From contig NZ_JAPDPJ010000005.1 of assembly GCF_026013605.1 (NCBI RefSeq), positions 62,001 through 126,000 of the forward strand: DNA of 64,000 nt, written 5' to 3'. A program made the position numbers and the translations under genes. The DNA comes from Plebeiibacterium sediminum (GTDB lineage Bacteria > Bacteroidota > Bacteroidia > Bacteroidales > Marinilabiliaceae). The notes beneath the pieces were generated by a model. It saw only the letters and a program-made list of their open reading frames with translations. It was not told where the DNA came from and did no database searches. Below are positions 16,878-25,877 of this stretch, one piece after another. The stretch's first letter is position 1, and each line of letters begins with the position of its first letter.

Positions 16878-18269
16878 TTAAATACCTGCTATTGTTTTTA
16901 TGTCTTGAATAATCATTTCAGCTAATTCTTCTGCTTTCTCTTCGTTTTGTGCTTCGGAATAAATGCGGATTATTGGTTCTGTATTCGATTTTCTTAGGTG
17001 AACCCATTTGTCCGGAAAATCTATTTTTACACCATCAATATCATTCACTTGTTCGTTTTTGTATTTCTCTTTAACATCAACAAGGATTTTATCAACATCC
17101 AATTCAGGTGTTAATTCAATTTTGTTTTTAGAAATGAAATACTCAGGATATGAGGCTCTCATTTCAGAACAGGTTTTACCTGATTTAGCTAAGTGCGTTA
17201 AGAACAAACCAATACCAACCAATGCATCTCTTCCATAGTGAGATTCAGGATAGATTACTCCTCCATTACCTTCGCCACCAATAACAGCATTGGTTTCTTT
17301 CATTTTGTTTACAACATTTACCTCTCCAACAGCAGCAGCAGTGTATGTGCCATTATATTTTTCAGTTACATCTCTTAATGCACGTGTAGATGATAAATTA
17401 GAAACTGTATTACCTTTTTTCTGACTTAAAATATAATCAGAAACAGCAACAAGCGTATACTCTTCACCAAACATACTGCCATCTTCGTTAACAATAGCTA
17501 AGCGATCCACATCAGGGTCAACAACAAAACCAACATCAGCCTTCTGCTCTTTAATCAATGCTGAAATTTCAGTTAAGTTTTCTGGAAGAGGTTCCGGATT
17601 GTGAGGGAACTGGCCGTTAGGTTCGCAATAAAGTTCAATAATATTATTAACACCCAACGCCTTTAAAAGAGGAGGCAAGTAGGTTCCTCCAACAGAATTC
17701 ACACAGTCGATGGCAACTTTGAAGTTGGCTTTTTTGATGGCGTCAACATCTACTAGTTCCAGATTACAAACATGGTCAACATGTTTTTGGATATAGGTAT
17801 CATTTTCTTCAACAGTACCAAGTGCATCAACTTCTGCAAAGTTAAATGCTTCTTGTTCAGCAATAGCTAATATTTTTTTACCATCATCGCCACTTAGGAA
17901 TTCTCCTTTATTATTAAGTAGTTTTAATGCGTTCCACTGTTTAGGATTGTGACTGGCAGTTAAAATAATACCTCCATCAGCATTTTCCATTGTAACAGCC
18001 AACTCTGTAGTTGGAGTAGTTGATAAACCTAAATTGATTACATTGGCTCCACAACCCATTAATGTACCTACTACAATTTTATCAACCATTGGTCCGGAGA
18101 TTCTGGCATCGCGACCAACAACTATAGTTATTTTTTCTTTGTTTGTGTTTTCTTTAGCCCAGGCAGCATATGCTGCAGTAAACTTTACGACATCCAAAGG
18201 ACTTAAGCCTTCTCCTGGTAAACCTCCAATAGTTCCACGGATTCCAGATATGGATTTGATTAATGTCAT
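16878..18269 (-). CDS. glmM: Phosphoglucosamine mutase / phosphohexomutase
   Basis: A 463-residue alpha-D-phosphohexomutase. GlmM converts glucosamine-6-phosphate to glucosamine-1-phosphate for peptidoglycan and lipopolysaccharide precursors. Visible motifs are SISGIRGTIGG at the start, the phosphoserine loop LTASHNPKQWNALK, the metal site DPDVDRLA, the sugar loop GGEGNGGV, and the phosphate-binding RKSNTEPIIRIY. The start is the ATG at 18269: a longer frame reaches 18359 but runs into the end of rluB, and its first 30 residues do not belong to the family. Phosphomannomutase specificity is the main alternative. It lies 32 bases after rluB. Confidence 0.87.
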   Translation of the reverse strand: MTLIKSISGIRGTIGGLPGEGLSPLDVVKFTAAYAAWAKENTNKEKITIVVGRDARISGPMVDKIVVGTLMGCGANVINLGLSTTPTTELAVTMENADGGIILTASHNPKQWNALKLLNNKGEFLSGDDGKKILAIAEQEAFNFAEVDALGTVEENDTYIQKHVDHVCNLELVDVDAIKKANFKVAIDCVNSVGGTYLPPLLKALGVNNIIELYCEPNGQFPHNPEPLPENLTEISALIKEQKADVGFVVDPDVDRLAIVNEDGSMFGEEYTLVAVSDYILSQKKGNTVSNLSSTRALRDVTEKYNGTYTAAAVGEVNVVNKMKETNAVIGGEGNGGVIYPESHYGRDALVGIGLFLTHLAKSGKTCSEMRASYPEYFISKNKIELTPELDVDKILVDVKEKYKNEQVNDIDGVKIDFPDKWVHLRKSNTEPIIRIYSEAQNEEKAEELAEMIIQDIKTIAGI

Positions 18270-18301
18270 ATGAATATTTTGTTTAAGTTTTGTTTTGTAA
18301 T

Positions 18302-19114
18302 CTATTTCATGATTCCAGCCTTCAGGAAAGTGATTTCTTTTTGAGTTAAAAATCTCCATTTTCCTCGCGGAACATCTTTCTTCGTTAAACCTGAAAAATA
18401 AACACGATCAAGTTTAATTACTTCATAACCCAGATGCTTGAAGATTCTTCTTACAATTCTGTTTTTCCCGGAATGAATTTCGATACCCACTTCCAAAGGA
18501 TTGTCTTTTACTAAACTTAATTTATCTGATTTAATAAAACCATCCTCTAACTCAAAACCTGTTTCTATCTTTTGCAGATCAGATTTTGTAATAGGTTTAT
18601 CTAAAAATGCGTGGTATATTTTTCTGTGCTCATGACTGGGATGAGTTAGTTTTTTCGCTAAATCACCATCATTTGTTAACAGAAGAACCCCGGTTGTCAT
18701 TTTATCCAATCTTCCTACAGGATAAATTCTTTCCGTACAAGCATTTTTTACAATATCAATAACCGTTCTTTTAGCATGGGGATCACTTAACGTAGTTACG
18801 CAATCCTTTGGTTTATTTAGTAATACATAAACCAGTTTTTCAGGATTCAGATCTTTGCCATCATAAACAACTTTGTCTGTTGTTTTTACCATTGTGCCAA
18901 CAGCCGAAACAACTTCTCCGTTTACAGTAATAAGTCCCTCGCTAATTAATTTATCAGCTTCACGACGACTACAAACACCTGCATTAGCAATAAATTTATT
19001 CAATCTAATGGCAGCGTTGTCGTCTTTTTTTTGTGGAACAACATCTTTACCAGATGATTTATGTTCTGTATTTTTTGTCCCCTTAGTGAATTTTTTAGGA
19101 GTATTCTTGCTCAT
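18302..19114 (-). CDS. rluB: 23S rRNA pseudouridine synthase, RluB/RsuA family
   Basis: A 270-residue enzyme that isomerises uridine to pseudouridine in rRNA. A Lys/Thr-rich N-terminal tail (1-33) is followed by an S4 RNA-binding domain (RLNKFIANAGVCSRREADKL). The RsuA-type catalytic domain has YVLLNKPKDCVTTLSDP and the catalytic Asp in YPVGRLDKMTTGVLLLTND, then HPSHEHRKIYHAF and GKNRIVRRIFKHLGYEV. The ATG at 19114 is preferred to the upstream frame start at 19186, since MSKNTPKKF is a typical basic N-terminus. RluB versus RluE/RsuA specificity is inferred. It lies between xseA and glmM. Confidence 0.85.
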   Translation of the reverse strand: MSKNTPKKFTKGTKNTEHKSSGKDVVPQKKDDNAAIRLNKFIANAGVCSRREADKLISEGLITVNGEVVSAVGTMVKTTDKVVYDGKDLNPEKLVYVLLNKPKDCVTTLSDPHAKRTVIDIVKNACTERIYPVGRLDKMTTGVLLLTNDGDLAKKLTHPSHEHRKIYHAFLDKPITKSDLQKIETGFELEDGFIKSDKLSLVKDNPLEVGIEIHSGKNRIVRRIFKHLGYEVIKLDRVYFSGLTKKDVPRGKWRFLTQKEITFLKAGIMK

Positions 19115-19194
19115 TTTCTTTATTGTGAATTTGGTGCAAAGGTCGAAAATTATTTCGAAAAAGTTAATAAAGGTAAATAATATCACCCATTTAC

Positions 19195-20562
19195 TTATTC
19201 AACTGTACTATCAATCTTGCCATCAAATAATTGAGTTGTAATTTTGTCTCCCTTTTTAAGCGCTGTTGAATTCTTTACAGCCTTATTATTTAAATAGGTA
19301 ATAGAATAACCTTTTTTTAATATGTTGATAGGGTTTAACAGGTTGTTTGTTTTTTCAAATAGTTGTAACTGTGCTTTTTTGTCCGAAAAGAAATACTTGG
19401 CTCCGGATGCTAATTTCTGTGGATATTGATCAACCGTAAGTTTTTCGTTATGGATTCGGTTTAATGATGACGTTTTTACTCTTTCTGAAATAATATTCAG
19501 ATAATTGATTCTATCATTAATATATGAAGATGAGTGGTTTTCTAGTTGATGCGCCATGTTTGTCAGCATACTTTTTTGCTTGGTTAGCGAATGTGACACA
19601 AGTGGTTTAAATCGCATGGAAGATCTCTCGAACATGGCTTTATATGAAGACAATATGTCACGGGTGTTTGAAACTACATTGTCTTTTAGAAATTCCAATC
19701 GGTTATCAAAATCAGTTACCAATTCAAGAATATGTTCAGCTACTGCTGTTGGTGTTTTTAAACGGGTATGAGCCACAAAGTCAACAACCGTTTCATCTCT
19801 TTCATGCCCGATTCCTGAAAATACGGGTATTGGAAACTGTGCAATGTTATAGGCGATCCAATAATTATCAAAACACATCAGATCAGAAGTTGAGCCACCA
19901 CCTCGAATAATTACAACAACATCAAATAAATCTTCATATTCATAGACTCTGTCTAAAGCGGCAGTTACAGAGGCTTCTGTTTGATCGCCCTGCATGATAG
20001 CCGGGAATAACTTGATGTAAAACTTGTAGCCTTGCGGATTATTATTTAGTTGGTTGCAAAAGTCTTCGTATCCGGCTGCCGTAGGAGAGGAGATTACGGC
20101 AATTTTTTGAGGAACAAGGGGAACTTCAAGTTCCTTATTCATATCAATGACACCTTCTTCACTAAGCTTGTTTAAAATAGCTTGTTTTTTTTGTGCCATA
20201 TCTCCCAAAGTGTAATTGGGATCAATGTCTCTAATATTCAGACTAAATCCGTAAACTTCCTGAAAATCAATACTTACTCTTAATAAAACTTTTACACCTG
20301 AGGTTAGCTGTTGTCCTGTAGCCTGCATAAAATAAGGTTTCAGCATTCTATAGGTATAGGCCCAGATGTTAGCTCTTGATTTGGCTATGATTTGTTCTGT
20401 TTTTTCATCCTTTTCAATCAGCTCTAAATAGCAATGTCCATTTCTTACCTCGCGTATTTCACTAATTTCAGCCACTACCCAATAGGTATCTGCAAAAGAT
20501 TCGTGGATTGTGCTTTTTATTTTGGAGTTTAATTCAAATAAGGATAGTGAAGTTTCGCTCAT
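19195..20562 (-). CDS. xseA: Exodeoxyribonuclease VII large subunit
   Basis: A 455-residue nuclease subunit that, with XseB, degrades single-stranded DNA in repair and recombination. It has the N-terminal OB-fold (SLFELNSKIKSTIHESFADTYWVVAEISE), then LGDMAQKKQAILNKLSEEG, the catalytic region with IAVISSPTAAGYEDF, IIRGGGSTSDLMCFDN and FSGIGHERDETVVDFVAHTRLKTPTAVAEHI, a coiled-coil part, and the C-terminal LKKGYSIT. No xseB-like short gene is present next to it; the 80-base gap to rluB is too small. Its ATG overlaps the stop of the subtilisin gene as TAATG, implying translational coupling. Confidence 0.92.
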   Translation of the reverse strand: MSETSLSLFELNSKIKSTIHESFADTYWVVAEISEIREVRNGHCYLELIEKDEKTEQIIAKSRANIWAYTYRMLKPYFMQATGQQLTSGVKVLLRVSIDFQEVYGFSLNIRDIDPNYTLGDMAQKKQAILNKLSEEGVIDMNKELEVPLVPQKIAVISSPTAAGYEDFCNQLNNNPQGYKFYIKLFPAIMQGDQTEASVTAALDRVYEYEDLFDVVVIIRGGGSTSDLMCFDNYWIAYNIAQFPIPVFSGIGHERDETVVDFVAHTRLKTPTAVAEHILELVTDFDNRLEFLKDNVVSNTRDILSSYKAMFERSSMRFKPLVSHSLTKQKSMLTNMAHQLENHSSSYINDRINYLNIISERVKTSSLNRIHNEKLTVDQYPQKLASGAKYFFSDKKAQLQLFEKTNNLLNPINILKKGYSITYLNNKAVKNSTALKKGDKITTQLFDGKIDSTVE

Positions 20563-22199
20563 TACTTGGTTTTTATAATCTTAAAACTGTATTTCTGATT
20601 GGCATCTTTTAATTGTAAAACATACATTCCTCTGCAAAGTTTGTCCAAATTATTAATTGTATGTTTATTGGTAGTAGAAATGTTTTCCTGATAAACGATA
20701 TTGCCTGTTATATCATAGATGCTGATATTTAAGTTTAATAAGTTTTTAGTATGATGTGATATCTCGATTTTATTGGAAAAAGGATTGGGTGTAACTCTAA
20801 ATCCGTTCTTAGATTGCAATTCACTTGTAGAGCTGCTTAAGTCAAGTGCTCTGTAAAAATTTGCAATACCATATCCAAAACTGTCATCAGGAGTGTAATA
20901 TTGATGACTGCTGCGTTTGATGATTTGCAATAATTCTTTATTACTGATATTTGGTTTGGCTTGCCAAAGACATGTAGCAAAACCTGCTATAATTGGGGCT
21001 GAGAAACTGGTGCCATTTAAATGGATGATGGACCCACTGATACCTTGAACAGCCGCTTGTGCTCCCAAAGCTGTAATATCAGGTTTAACTCTTCCATCAT
21101 ACGAGGGACCATAACTGCTAAAAGAAGTTTTTGTACTATCAGTAACCATTGCTGCCACCGATAAAATATTTTTACCATCAGCAGGCGTAATGATATATTT
21201 CCATGGGTTAGATCCTTCATTTCCGGCACTGTTCACAACCAGCATTCCTTTTGAAAATGCTTTTTCTGCCCCGGTTACGCAAATCGTTGTTTGCCCATCC
21301 ATATCCTCGTAGGTGTGGTTAAAAGTAGCATCATTAAACTCGTAATAACCCAACGAAGAATTGATTACATCAACACCTGCACTGTCGGCATATTCGGCAG
21401 CAATCACCCAATTATATTCTTCAATCGGATATTCACTGTTGTCATCTTCTGTTCTTAGCAAAATATAATCGGCCTCCGTGGCAGCTCCTTTAAATTCTCC
21501 ATCTAAATAACCACCCAATACAGAAAGCACATACATTCCGTGTGTATATTCTGAATGAAATACATCACTTCCGGGACTAACAATGTCAACCGAAGCCTTA
21601 ATCTGATTATTATTCCATAAATGATTAAAGGCAGGTAGTTCATCTGCATGTCCAAAACCATTATCAATCACAGCAATGAGCATTCCCTTACCTTCATATC
21701 CCTCCTGATGTAAGAGATGTCCGTTTATAGTTACTGTTTGATTGTAGGCTTGTCCATACAAATTTGTGACATCAGATTTTAATGAAGCAGTCGGATTCTG
21801 AGACTGAAATTTAGAAATACTGCTTTTTAAGTTAGATTTCCAGATTAAACGGGCGTCAGAAATAAATGAAACCCGGGTTATTGTATCAATTAAAGTTGTG
21901 TTGTTAGTTTCAATTATGGCTCCGTTTAACCATTTAGATGGCCAAAGAACATTGACATTCATCTTCTTTAAACTGTCGAGGTAAAATTGGGAAACAGGAA
22001 GGTCTTCTTCTGTGATATTAATATTTTGCTTTGCTCTCCTTTGCATGGCTCTTTGCGACAAAAAAGCTTCAGGGGAGTTTGTGGAAAAGGTGTTGTTTGC
22101 TTTGTCTGTAAAAGCAATAAAATACTTTTGAGCATTCATATTAGGAATGATGAATGCCCAAAGTAAGAATAAGATATTTATATATTTTTGTTTCAACAA
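20562..22199 (-). CDS. Secreted subtilisin-like serine protease with type IX sorting domain
   Basis: A 545-residue S8 protease. The signal peptide (about 5-23, ending in MNAQ) is followed by an inhibitor-like prodomain. The catalytic triad is D179 in VIDNGFG, H220 in YTHGMYV and S398 in GTSFSAP, with oxyanion Asn in NSAGNEGSN. The last about 75 residues (RVTPNPFSNKIEI ... GMYVLQL) match the type A C-terminal sorting domain that directs export by the type IX system and surface attachment. No ATG precedes the signal peptide; the frame opens with TTG TTG after an in-frame TAA, so a TTG start at 22199 or 22196 is likely. The stop overlaps the xseA ATG by one base. Confidence 0.88.
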   Translation of the reverse strand: MLKQKYINILFLLWAFIIPNMNAQKYFIAFTDKANNTFSTNSPEAFLSQRAMQRRAKQNINITEEDLPVSQFYLDSLKKMNVNVLWPSKWLNGAIIETNNTTLIDTITRVSFISDARLIWKSNLKSSISKFQSQNPTASLKSDVTNLYGQAYNQTVTINGHLLHQEGYEGKGMLIAVIDNGFGHADELPAFNHLWNNNQIKASVDIVSPGSDVFHSEYTHGMYVLSVLGGYLDGEFKGAATEADYILLRTEDDNSEYPIEEYNWVIAAEYADSAGVDVINSSLGYYEFNDATFNHTYEDMDGQTTICVTGAEKAFSKGMLVVNSAGNEGSNPWKYIITPADGKNILSVAAMVTDSTKTSFSSYGPSYDGRVKPDITALGAQAAVQGISGSIIHLNGTSFSAPIIAGFATCLWQAKPNISNKELLQIIKRSSHQYYTPDDSFGYGIANFYRALDLSSSTSELQSKNGFRVTPNPFSNKIEISHHTKNLLNLNISIYDITGNIVYQENISTTNKHTINNLDKLCRGMYVLQLKDANQKYSFKIIKTK

Positions 22200-22218
22200 T
22201 TAAGTATCATTAGCACTA

Positions 22219-23079
22219 TTATATACCTCTTATGTATGAGTCCGGATCATGTTTAAATTCTTCAGGATCTTTAAGTTTACCTTTGTTTTTTTCAAACTCC
22301 TGAAATAAAAGTTTTTGTTTATCGTCAAAATCCGCCTCGTTAAGTGTTTTACCATCCTTATAATTAATTTTATAAGAAATGTTTCCTTCAGGAGTAAATA
22401 TGATCCAGGTTCCTTCTTCTTTGCCATTCTCAAATTTCCCCTGAACTTCCATTTTTCCATTCTCAAAATAAACAATATACGGTCCTTCAATCAGGCCATT
22501 TACATGAGCAGCCTTTAACTTAATACTACCCGATTCGTGATATTTATACCAGATACCATCTTTAACATCATCTTTCCATTCAACTTCCTCAGCTTTTTTT
22601 CCATTTCTGAAAAAATAGGTGGTCATACCATCTTTTTTGCCTTTGTTATAGTTTTCTTTAGTTAAAAGTTTTCCTTCACTAGAGAAATATTCCCAAAGAC
22701 CATCTTTTATCTTTCCGAAATAAGTACCTGTTGCAGTTAGTTTACCATCTTCATTGTAGGTTTCAACTTTACCGTATTCTCCTTTATCGTCGTAATTAAT
22801 CACAACTTGCTTGTTTCCATTTTGGTAAAAACGTTTCATTTCCCCAACAGGAATATCATCTTTAAAAGTGACAGAGTAGGCTAGTTTTCCATTGTTATAC
22901 CTTTTCTCCCAGTGGCCTTGTTTTCTGCCTTGTTCATCTTTTTGGTTGATTTTATCAGTGGCGTTGTTGGGAGTAATTGTTTGTTTTGATGGAACTTTAT
23001 TGCCAAAAACATCCATTTCCTGGGCATGAATTGTTCCTAAACCTAAACTGAGTCCTATAATAATGGCTGAAATCTTCAT
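22219..23079 (-). CDS. Exported MORN-like (YwqK-type) repeat protein
   Basis: A 286-residue protein with a signal peptide (IIIGLSLGLGTIHAQ). From about residue 50 to 250 it has roughly eight 22-25-residue repeats of the form (G)x-W/Y-xx-(Y/F)-xxxGK-xxxx-x-Y-xxGKxxG, such as GLWEYFSSEGKLLTKENY. This is the MORN/YwqK type of toxin-antitoxin-annotated repeats found widely in Bacteroidota. The repeats make an extended beta-sheet; a binding role is likely but the partner is unknown. The antitoxin label of the family should not be taken as function here, as no toxin is adjacent. It lies 19 bases upstream of the protease gene. Confidence 0.82.
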   Translation of the reverse strand: MKISAIIIGLSLGLGTIHAQEMDVFGNKVPSKQTITPNNATDKINQKDEQGRKQGHWEKRYNNGKLAYSVTFKDDIPVGEMKRFYQNGNKQVVINYDDKGEYGKVETYNEDGKLTATGTYFGKIKDGLWEYFSSEGKLLTKENYNKGKKDGMTTYFFRNGKKAEEVEWKDDVKDGIWYKYHESGSIKLKAAHVNGLIEGPYIVYFENGKMEVQGKFENGKEEGTWIIFTPEGNISYKINYKDGKTLNEADFDDKQKLLFQEFEKNKGKLKDPEEFKHDPDSYIRGI

Positions 23080-23188
23080 TGATAATTTGTTTGTTGATTA
23101 ATAACTAGAATCCGAATTTTTATATCGAATTCAGTTTAACAGCTACAAATTTAATAAGACTTACAAACAATCAATAAAGACAAGCTAA

Positions 23189-23905
23189 TTATTTAAATAG
23201 TAAAAATACGCAGGAAATTAATGTTAACACGAGTGTGGAGTTTTTAAAAATATTGGATGGTATTTTATTGTTAAGCCTTTTACCAATATAAGTGCCAATG
23301 TAAATTAAAGGGAAAAACAATAAAACTAATTTTAGTGATTCCATGGTAATTAAATCGGCTATGAAATAACCAATGATGGCAACAATAGATGTTGTTATGT
23401 TAAACCATGAAAATATTTCGCGAAACTCCTGATTGTTGATTTTTGCTGAGTTAAGAAATATAGTCAAGGGAGGTCCGCTGACAGATGTACTCCCTGTCAG
23501 TAAACCAACAACCGCACCAACAATAGGATACGTAACCCCCGGATAATTTACAGGAGACTTTGAAATAAAGAAGGAAAGTCCTGTAAGTGCTATAAATATC
23601 ATACTTATGATATGAATCAGATGTTCTTCGTTTGCATTTTTTAAAATTAGTACCCCTAATAAAGTAAAAACAGCTCCGGTTACTATCAGAGGTTTTACTT
23701 TAGGGGGTACTAAATTTTTATCCTTTTTTTGAAGGATAATTATAGTTGATGAAATAAAGTTACAGATGACTAACACCGGGATAATTTCTGCTGGCGAATA
23801 CCAAATTAAAAGCGGCGGTAATGATACTAATGCAAAACCAAAACCTGAAATACCTTTAATTAAGCTGGCTACCGAAACAATTAAAATTATCCAAAACAGT
23901 GTCAT
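23189..23905 (-). CDS. TauE/SafE family sulfite/organosulfonate exporter-like permease
   Basis: A 238-residue membrane protein with about eight hydrophobic helices and the family features GISGFGFALVSLPPLL near the start and GAVVGLLTGSTSVSGPPLTIFLN in the middle. Members export sulfite, sulfoacetate or related anions. The ATG at 23905 is chosen: the longer frame from 23956 overlaps the preceding YeiH gene by 49 bases and adds a non-hydrophobic tail. The gap to YeiH is 2 bases, so they are one transcript. A sulfur-anion role is supported by the YeiH and LysR neighbours, but substrate is inference. Confidence 0.85.
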   Translation of the reverse strand: MTLFWIILIVSVASLIKGISGFGFALVSLPPLLIWYSPAEIIPVLVICNFISSTIIILQKKDKNLVPPKVKPLIVTGAVFTLLGVLILKNANEEHLIHIISMIFIALTGLSFFISKSPVNYPGVTYPIVGAVVGLLTGSTSVSGPPLTIFLNSAKINNQEFREIFSWFNITTSIVAIIGYFIADLITMESLKLVLLFFPLIYIGTYIGKRLNNKIPSNIFKNSTLVLTLISCVFLLFK

Positions 23906-23907
23906 AA

Positions 23908-24834
23908 TTATAAAATTGTTAATGTTAGAAAAGAAGTGGTTCCTATGATCATCCATAGTAAAACACCATGTATAAAACTTTTTACTCCTGCCTTTTTGGC
24001 TTCTTTTATTGAAATATCTGATCCAATTAGGAATAATGCAGCAATCATTCCTTTTTTACCTAACCAGTTTAAGTGAGTAAATGTTGTGTTCCATGCTGGT
24101 AAAAAATGTGCAACAACTATGGCTACCACAAATAATCCAATAAATACAGGAATCTTAATTTTTCTTGAACTTGAGTTTTTTTGAGTTAATGAAATTACAA
24201 CAGCTAAAGGAATTATCCAAAGGGCTCTGATTAATTTAACAGTTGTTGCAACTTCCAGGGCTTCTTTACCATAACTGGCTCCAGCGCCCACAACAGAACT
24301 GGTGTCGTGTATTGCAATGGCTGCCCAATGTCCAAAAGTAACCTGACTCATATCAAAATAATGACCAATTACCGGAAAAATAACCAGTGCAATTGCGTTG
24401 AGGATAAATACCACAACCAATGAAAAAGATACCTGATAACTTTTGGCATTTAATACATTGGAAATAGCTGCTATTGCGCTTCCTCCGCAAATGGCAGTTC
24501 CTGCAGAAATTAATAAGCCAATTTTAGAATCTATTTTCAGGAGTTTAGTTAACAAAAATCCTGCTGTCATTACTGTGATTACAGAAATTGCCGTTTCTAC
24601 AAAACCTTCTTTTGAAGTGGCTATTACCTGAGTGAGGTTCATGCCAAAACCCATCAGTACAATGGATGCTTTTAAAACAAATGATGTTTGCTTATTGATA
24701 GCTGAATATTTAATTCCGGCTAAGGATAAAACAATTCCACAAGCCAATGCCAAAGCCGGTGAAAAAACAGGCGTAAAGCATAGTCCAATAATTGTGAAAT
24801 ATATAAGCTGTATTTGTTTTTGACTTAGTTGCAT
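23908..24834 (-). CDS. YeiH/UPF0324 family putative sulfate exporter
   Basis: A 308-residue membrane protein with about ten hydrophobic segments and family motifs. These include FVLKASIVLMGFGMNLTQV, GTAICGGSAIAAISNVL, HWAAIAIHDTSSVVGAGASYG and LPAWNTTFTHLNWLGKKGMIAALFLIGSDIS. The family is annotated as sulfate exporter or UPF0324, with weak experimental support. It is flanked by a LysR regulator upstream (80-base gap) and a TauE-like permease immediately downstream. This is a common arrangement for sulfur or thiosulfate transport clusters. Confidence 0.88.
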   Translation of the reverse strand: MQLSQKQIQLIYFTIIGLCFTPVFSPALALACGIVLSLAGIKYSAINKQTSFVLKASIVLMGFGMNLTQVIATSKEGFVETAISVITVMTAGFLLTKLLKIDSKIGLLISAGTAICGGSAIAAISNVLNAKSYQVSFSLVVVFILNAIALVIFPVIGHYFDMSQVTFGHWAAIAIHDTSSVVGAGASYGKEALEVATTVKLIRALWIIPLAVVISLTQKNSSSRKIKIPVFIGLFVVAIVVAHFLPAWNTTFTHLNWLGKKGMIAALFLIGSDISIKEAKKAGVKSFIHGVLLWMIIGTTSFLTLTIL

Positions 24835-24913
24835 CTTGTGACATTTTTATGACAAGAACAAAAGTATATAGTTGCAATAACTAAAACAAATACAAAAAAA
24901 TTATCATATATAA

Positions 24914-25801
24914 TTAAAAGTTATAATTACTTAGATAGTTGATAAATAATTGGGCGGTATAACTTGGAGTTCCTTGTCTTAATGCAATTCTAAACTTTCG
25001 GTCAATCTTTAACCGATTAACACTAAGCTTTACAATTTGCTTTAGTTCAATTTCTTTGGAAATAGACTTTTCAGAAACCAAGGCAACACCTTCAAAGTTG
25101 ATCAGGAAATTTTTAATGGCTTCGGTACTTCCTAAATGGATCACAATATTCAAATCCTCCAGATTAATATTATTCTCGCCCAACGATTTTCTAATTACTT
25201 CTAATGTTCCGGAACCTCTTTCTCTTAATACCATCGGAATATTCTCCAGATCAGCAATAGCTATTTGTCTTTTCTTAGCATATACGCTGTTGTTTCCGGT
25301 AACCACAACAATTTCATCATCTAAAAATTCTGAGTATTTAAGTTCTTTTAAAGATGACGATCCTTCAATAAGCGCAATGTCAATTTCTTCCGATAAAAGC
25401 TTCTGTTGAATTTCGTGAGAGTTGCCACTTAACAGGTGTAAATCAATTTTAGGATATCGTTTATAAAAGGCTGCAAGTGTTTCCGGTATCAAATACTGTG
25501 AAATGGTTGAACTGGCACCTATCCTTAAACTTCCTTTAAAGGTGTTGTTTAATCTGCCCAATTCAAATTCAAGCTCAGCATATTGTTGCTTAATCTTTTT
25601 AAGATACTCGTAGTTTACCTTTCCGGCTTTTGTTAAATATATTCTGTTTCCTTTTCTGTCAAATAACGTACTTTTTAATTTAGATTCGAGTTCTTTGATG
25701 TGTTTAGTAACGGCAGGCTGACTAATAAAAAGTTCTTCTGCAGCTTTTGAAAAGCTTAAGTTTTCTGCAACAGCTAAAAATACTCGGTCTCTAAAATCCA
25801 T
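24914..25801 (-). CDS. LysR-type transcriptional regulator
   Basis: A 295-residue regulator. The N-terminal winged helix-turn-helix (residues 1-60, FLAVAENLSFSKAAEELFISQPAVTKHIKELESKL) is followed by a linker helix and a two-lobe effector-binding domain (RIGASSTISQYLIPETLAAFYKRYPKIDLHLLSGNS and on). It lies upstream of and in the same direction as the YeiH/TauE pair, so it probably controls them and may be its own first gene. The effector may be a sulfur compound, but this is inference from context. The 24835-24913 gap is AT-rich, and I did not see a clear T-N11-A palindrome. Confidence 0.88.
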   Translation of the reverse strand: MDFRDRVFLAVAENLSFSKAAEELFISQPAVTKHIKELESKLKSTLFDRKGNRIYLTKAGKVNYEYLKKIKQQYAELEFELGRLNNTFKGSLRIGASSTISQYLIPETLAAFYKRYPKIDLHLLSGNSHEIQQKLLSEEIDIALIEGSSSLKELKYSEFLDDEIVVVTGNNSVYAKKRQIAIADLENIPMVLRERGSGTLEVIRKSLGENNINLEDLNIVIHLGSTEAIKNFLINFEGVALVSEKSISKEIELKQIVKLSVNRLKIDRKFRIALRQGTPSYTAQLFINYLSNYNF

Positions 25802-25877
25802 AATCTTATAGAACAGATCGTTTAAAAATGCAACAAATTATATATATTCAGGCAAAATTAACAAATTATATGAGGTA

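Noticed and set aside
16878-18359. Longer glmM starting at 18359
   Set aside because: The extra 30 residues overlap the end of rluB and do not resemble phosphohexomutases; the ATG at 18269 opens directly with the family motif.
22219-23079. Antitoxin role for the MORN/YwqK-like protein
   Set aside because: The protein is exported and no toxin gene is adjacent, so the family label is not evidence of a toxin-antitoxin system here.
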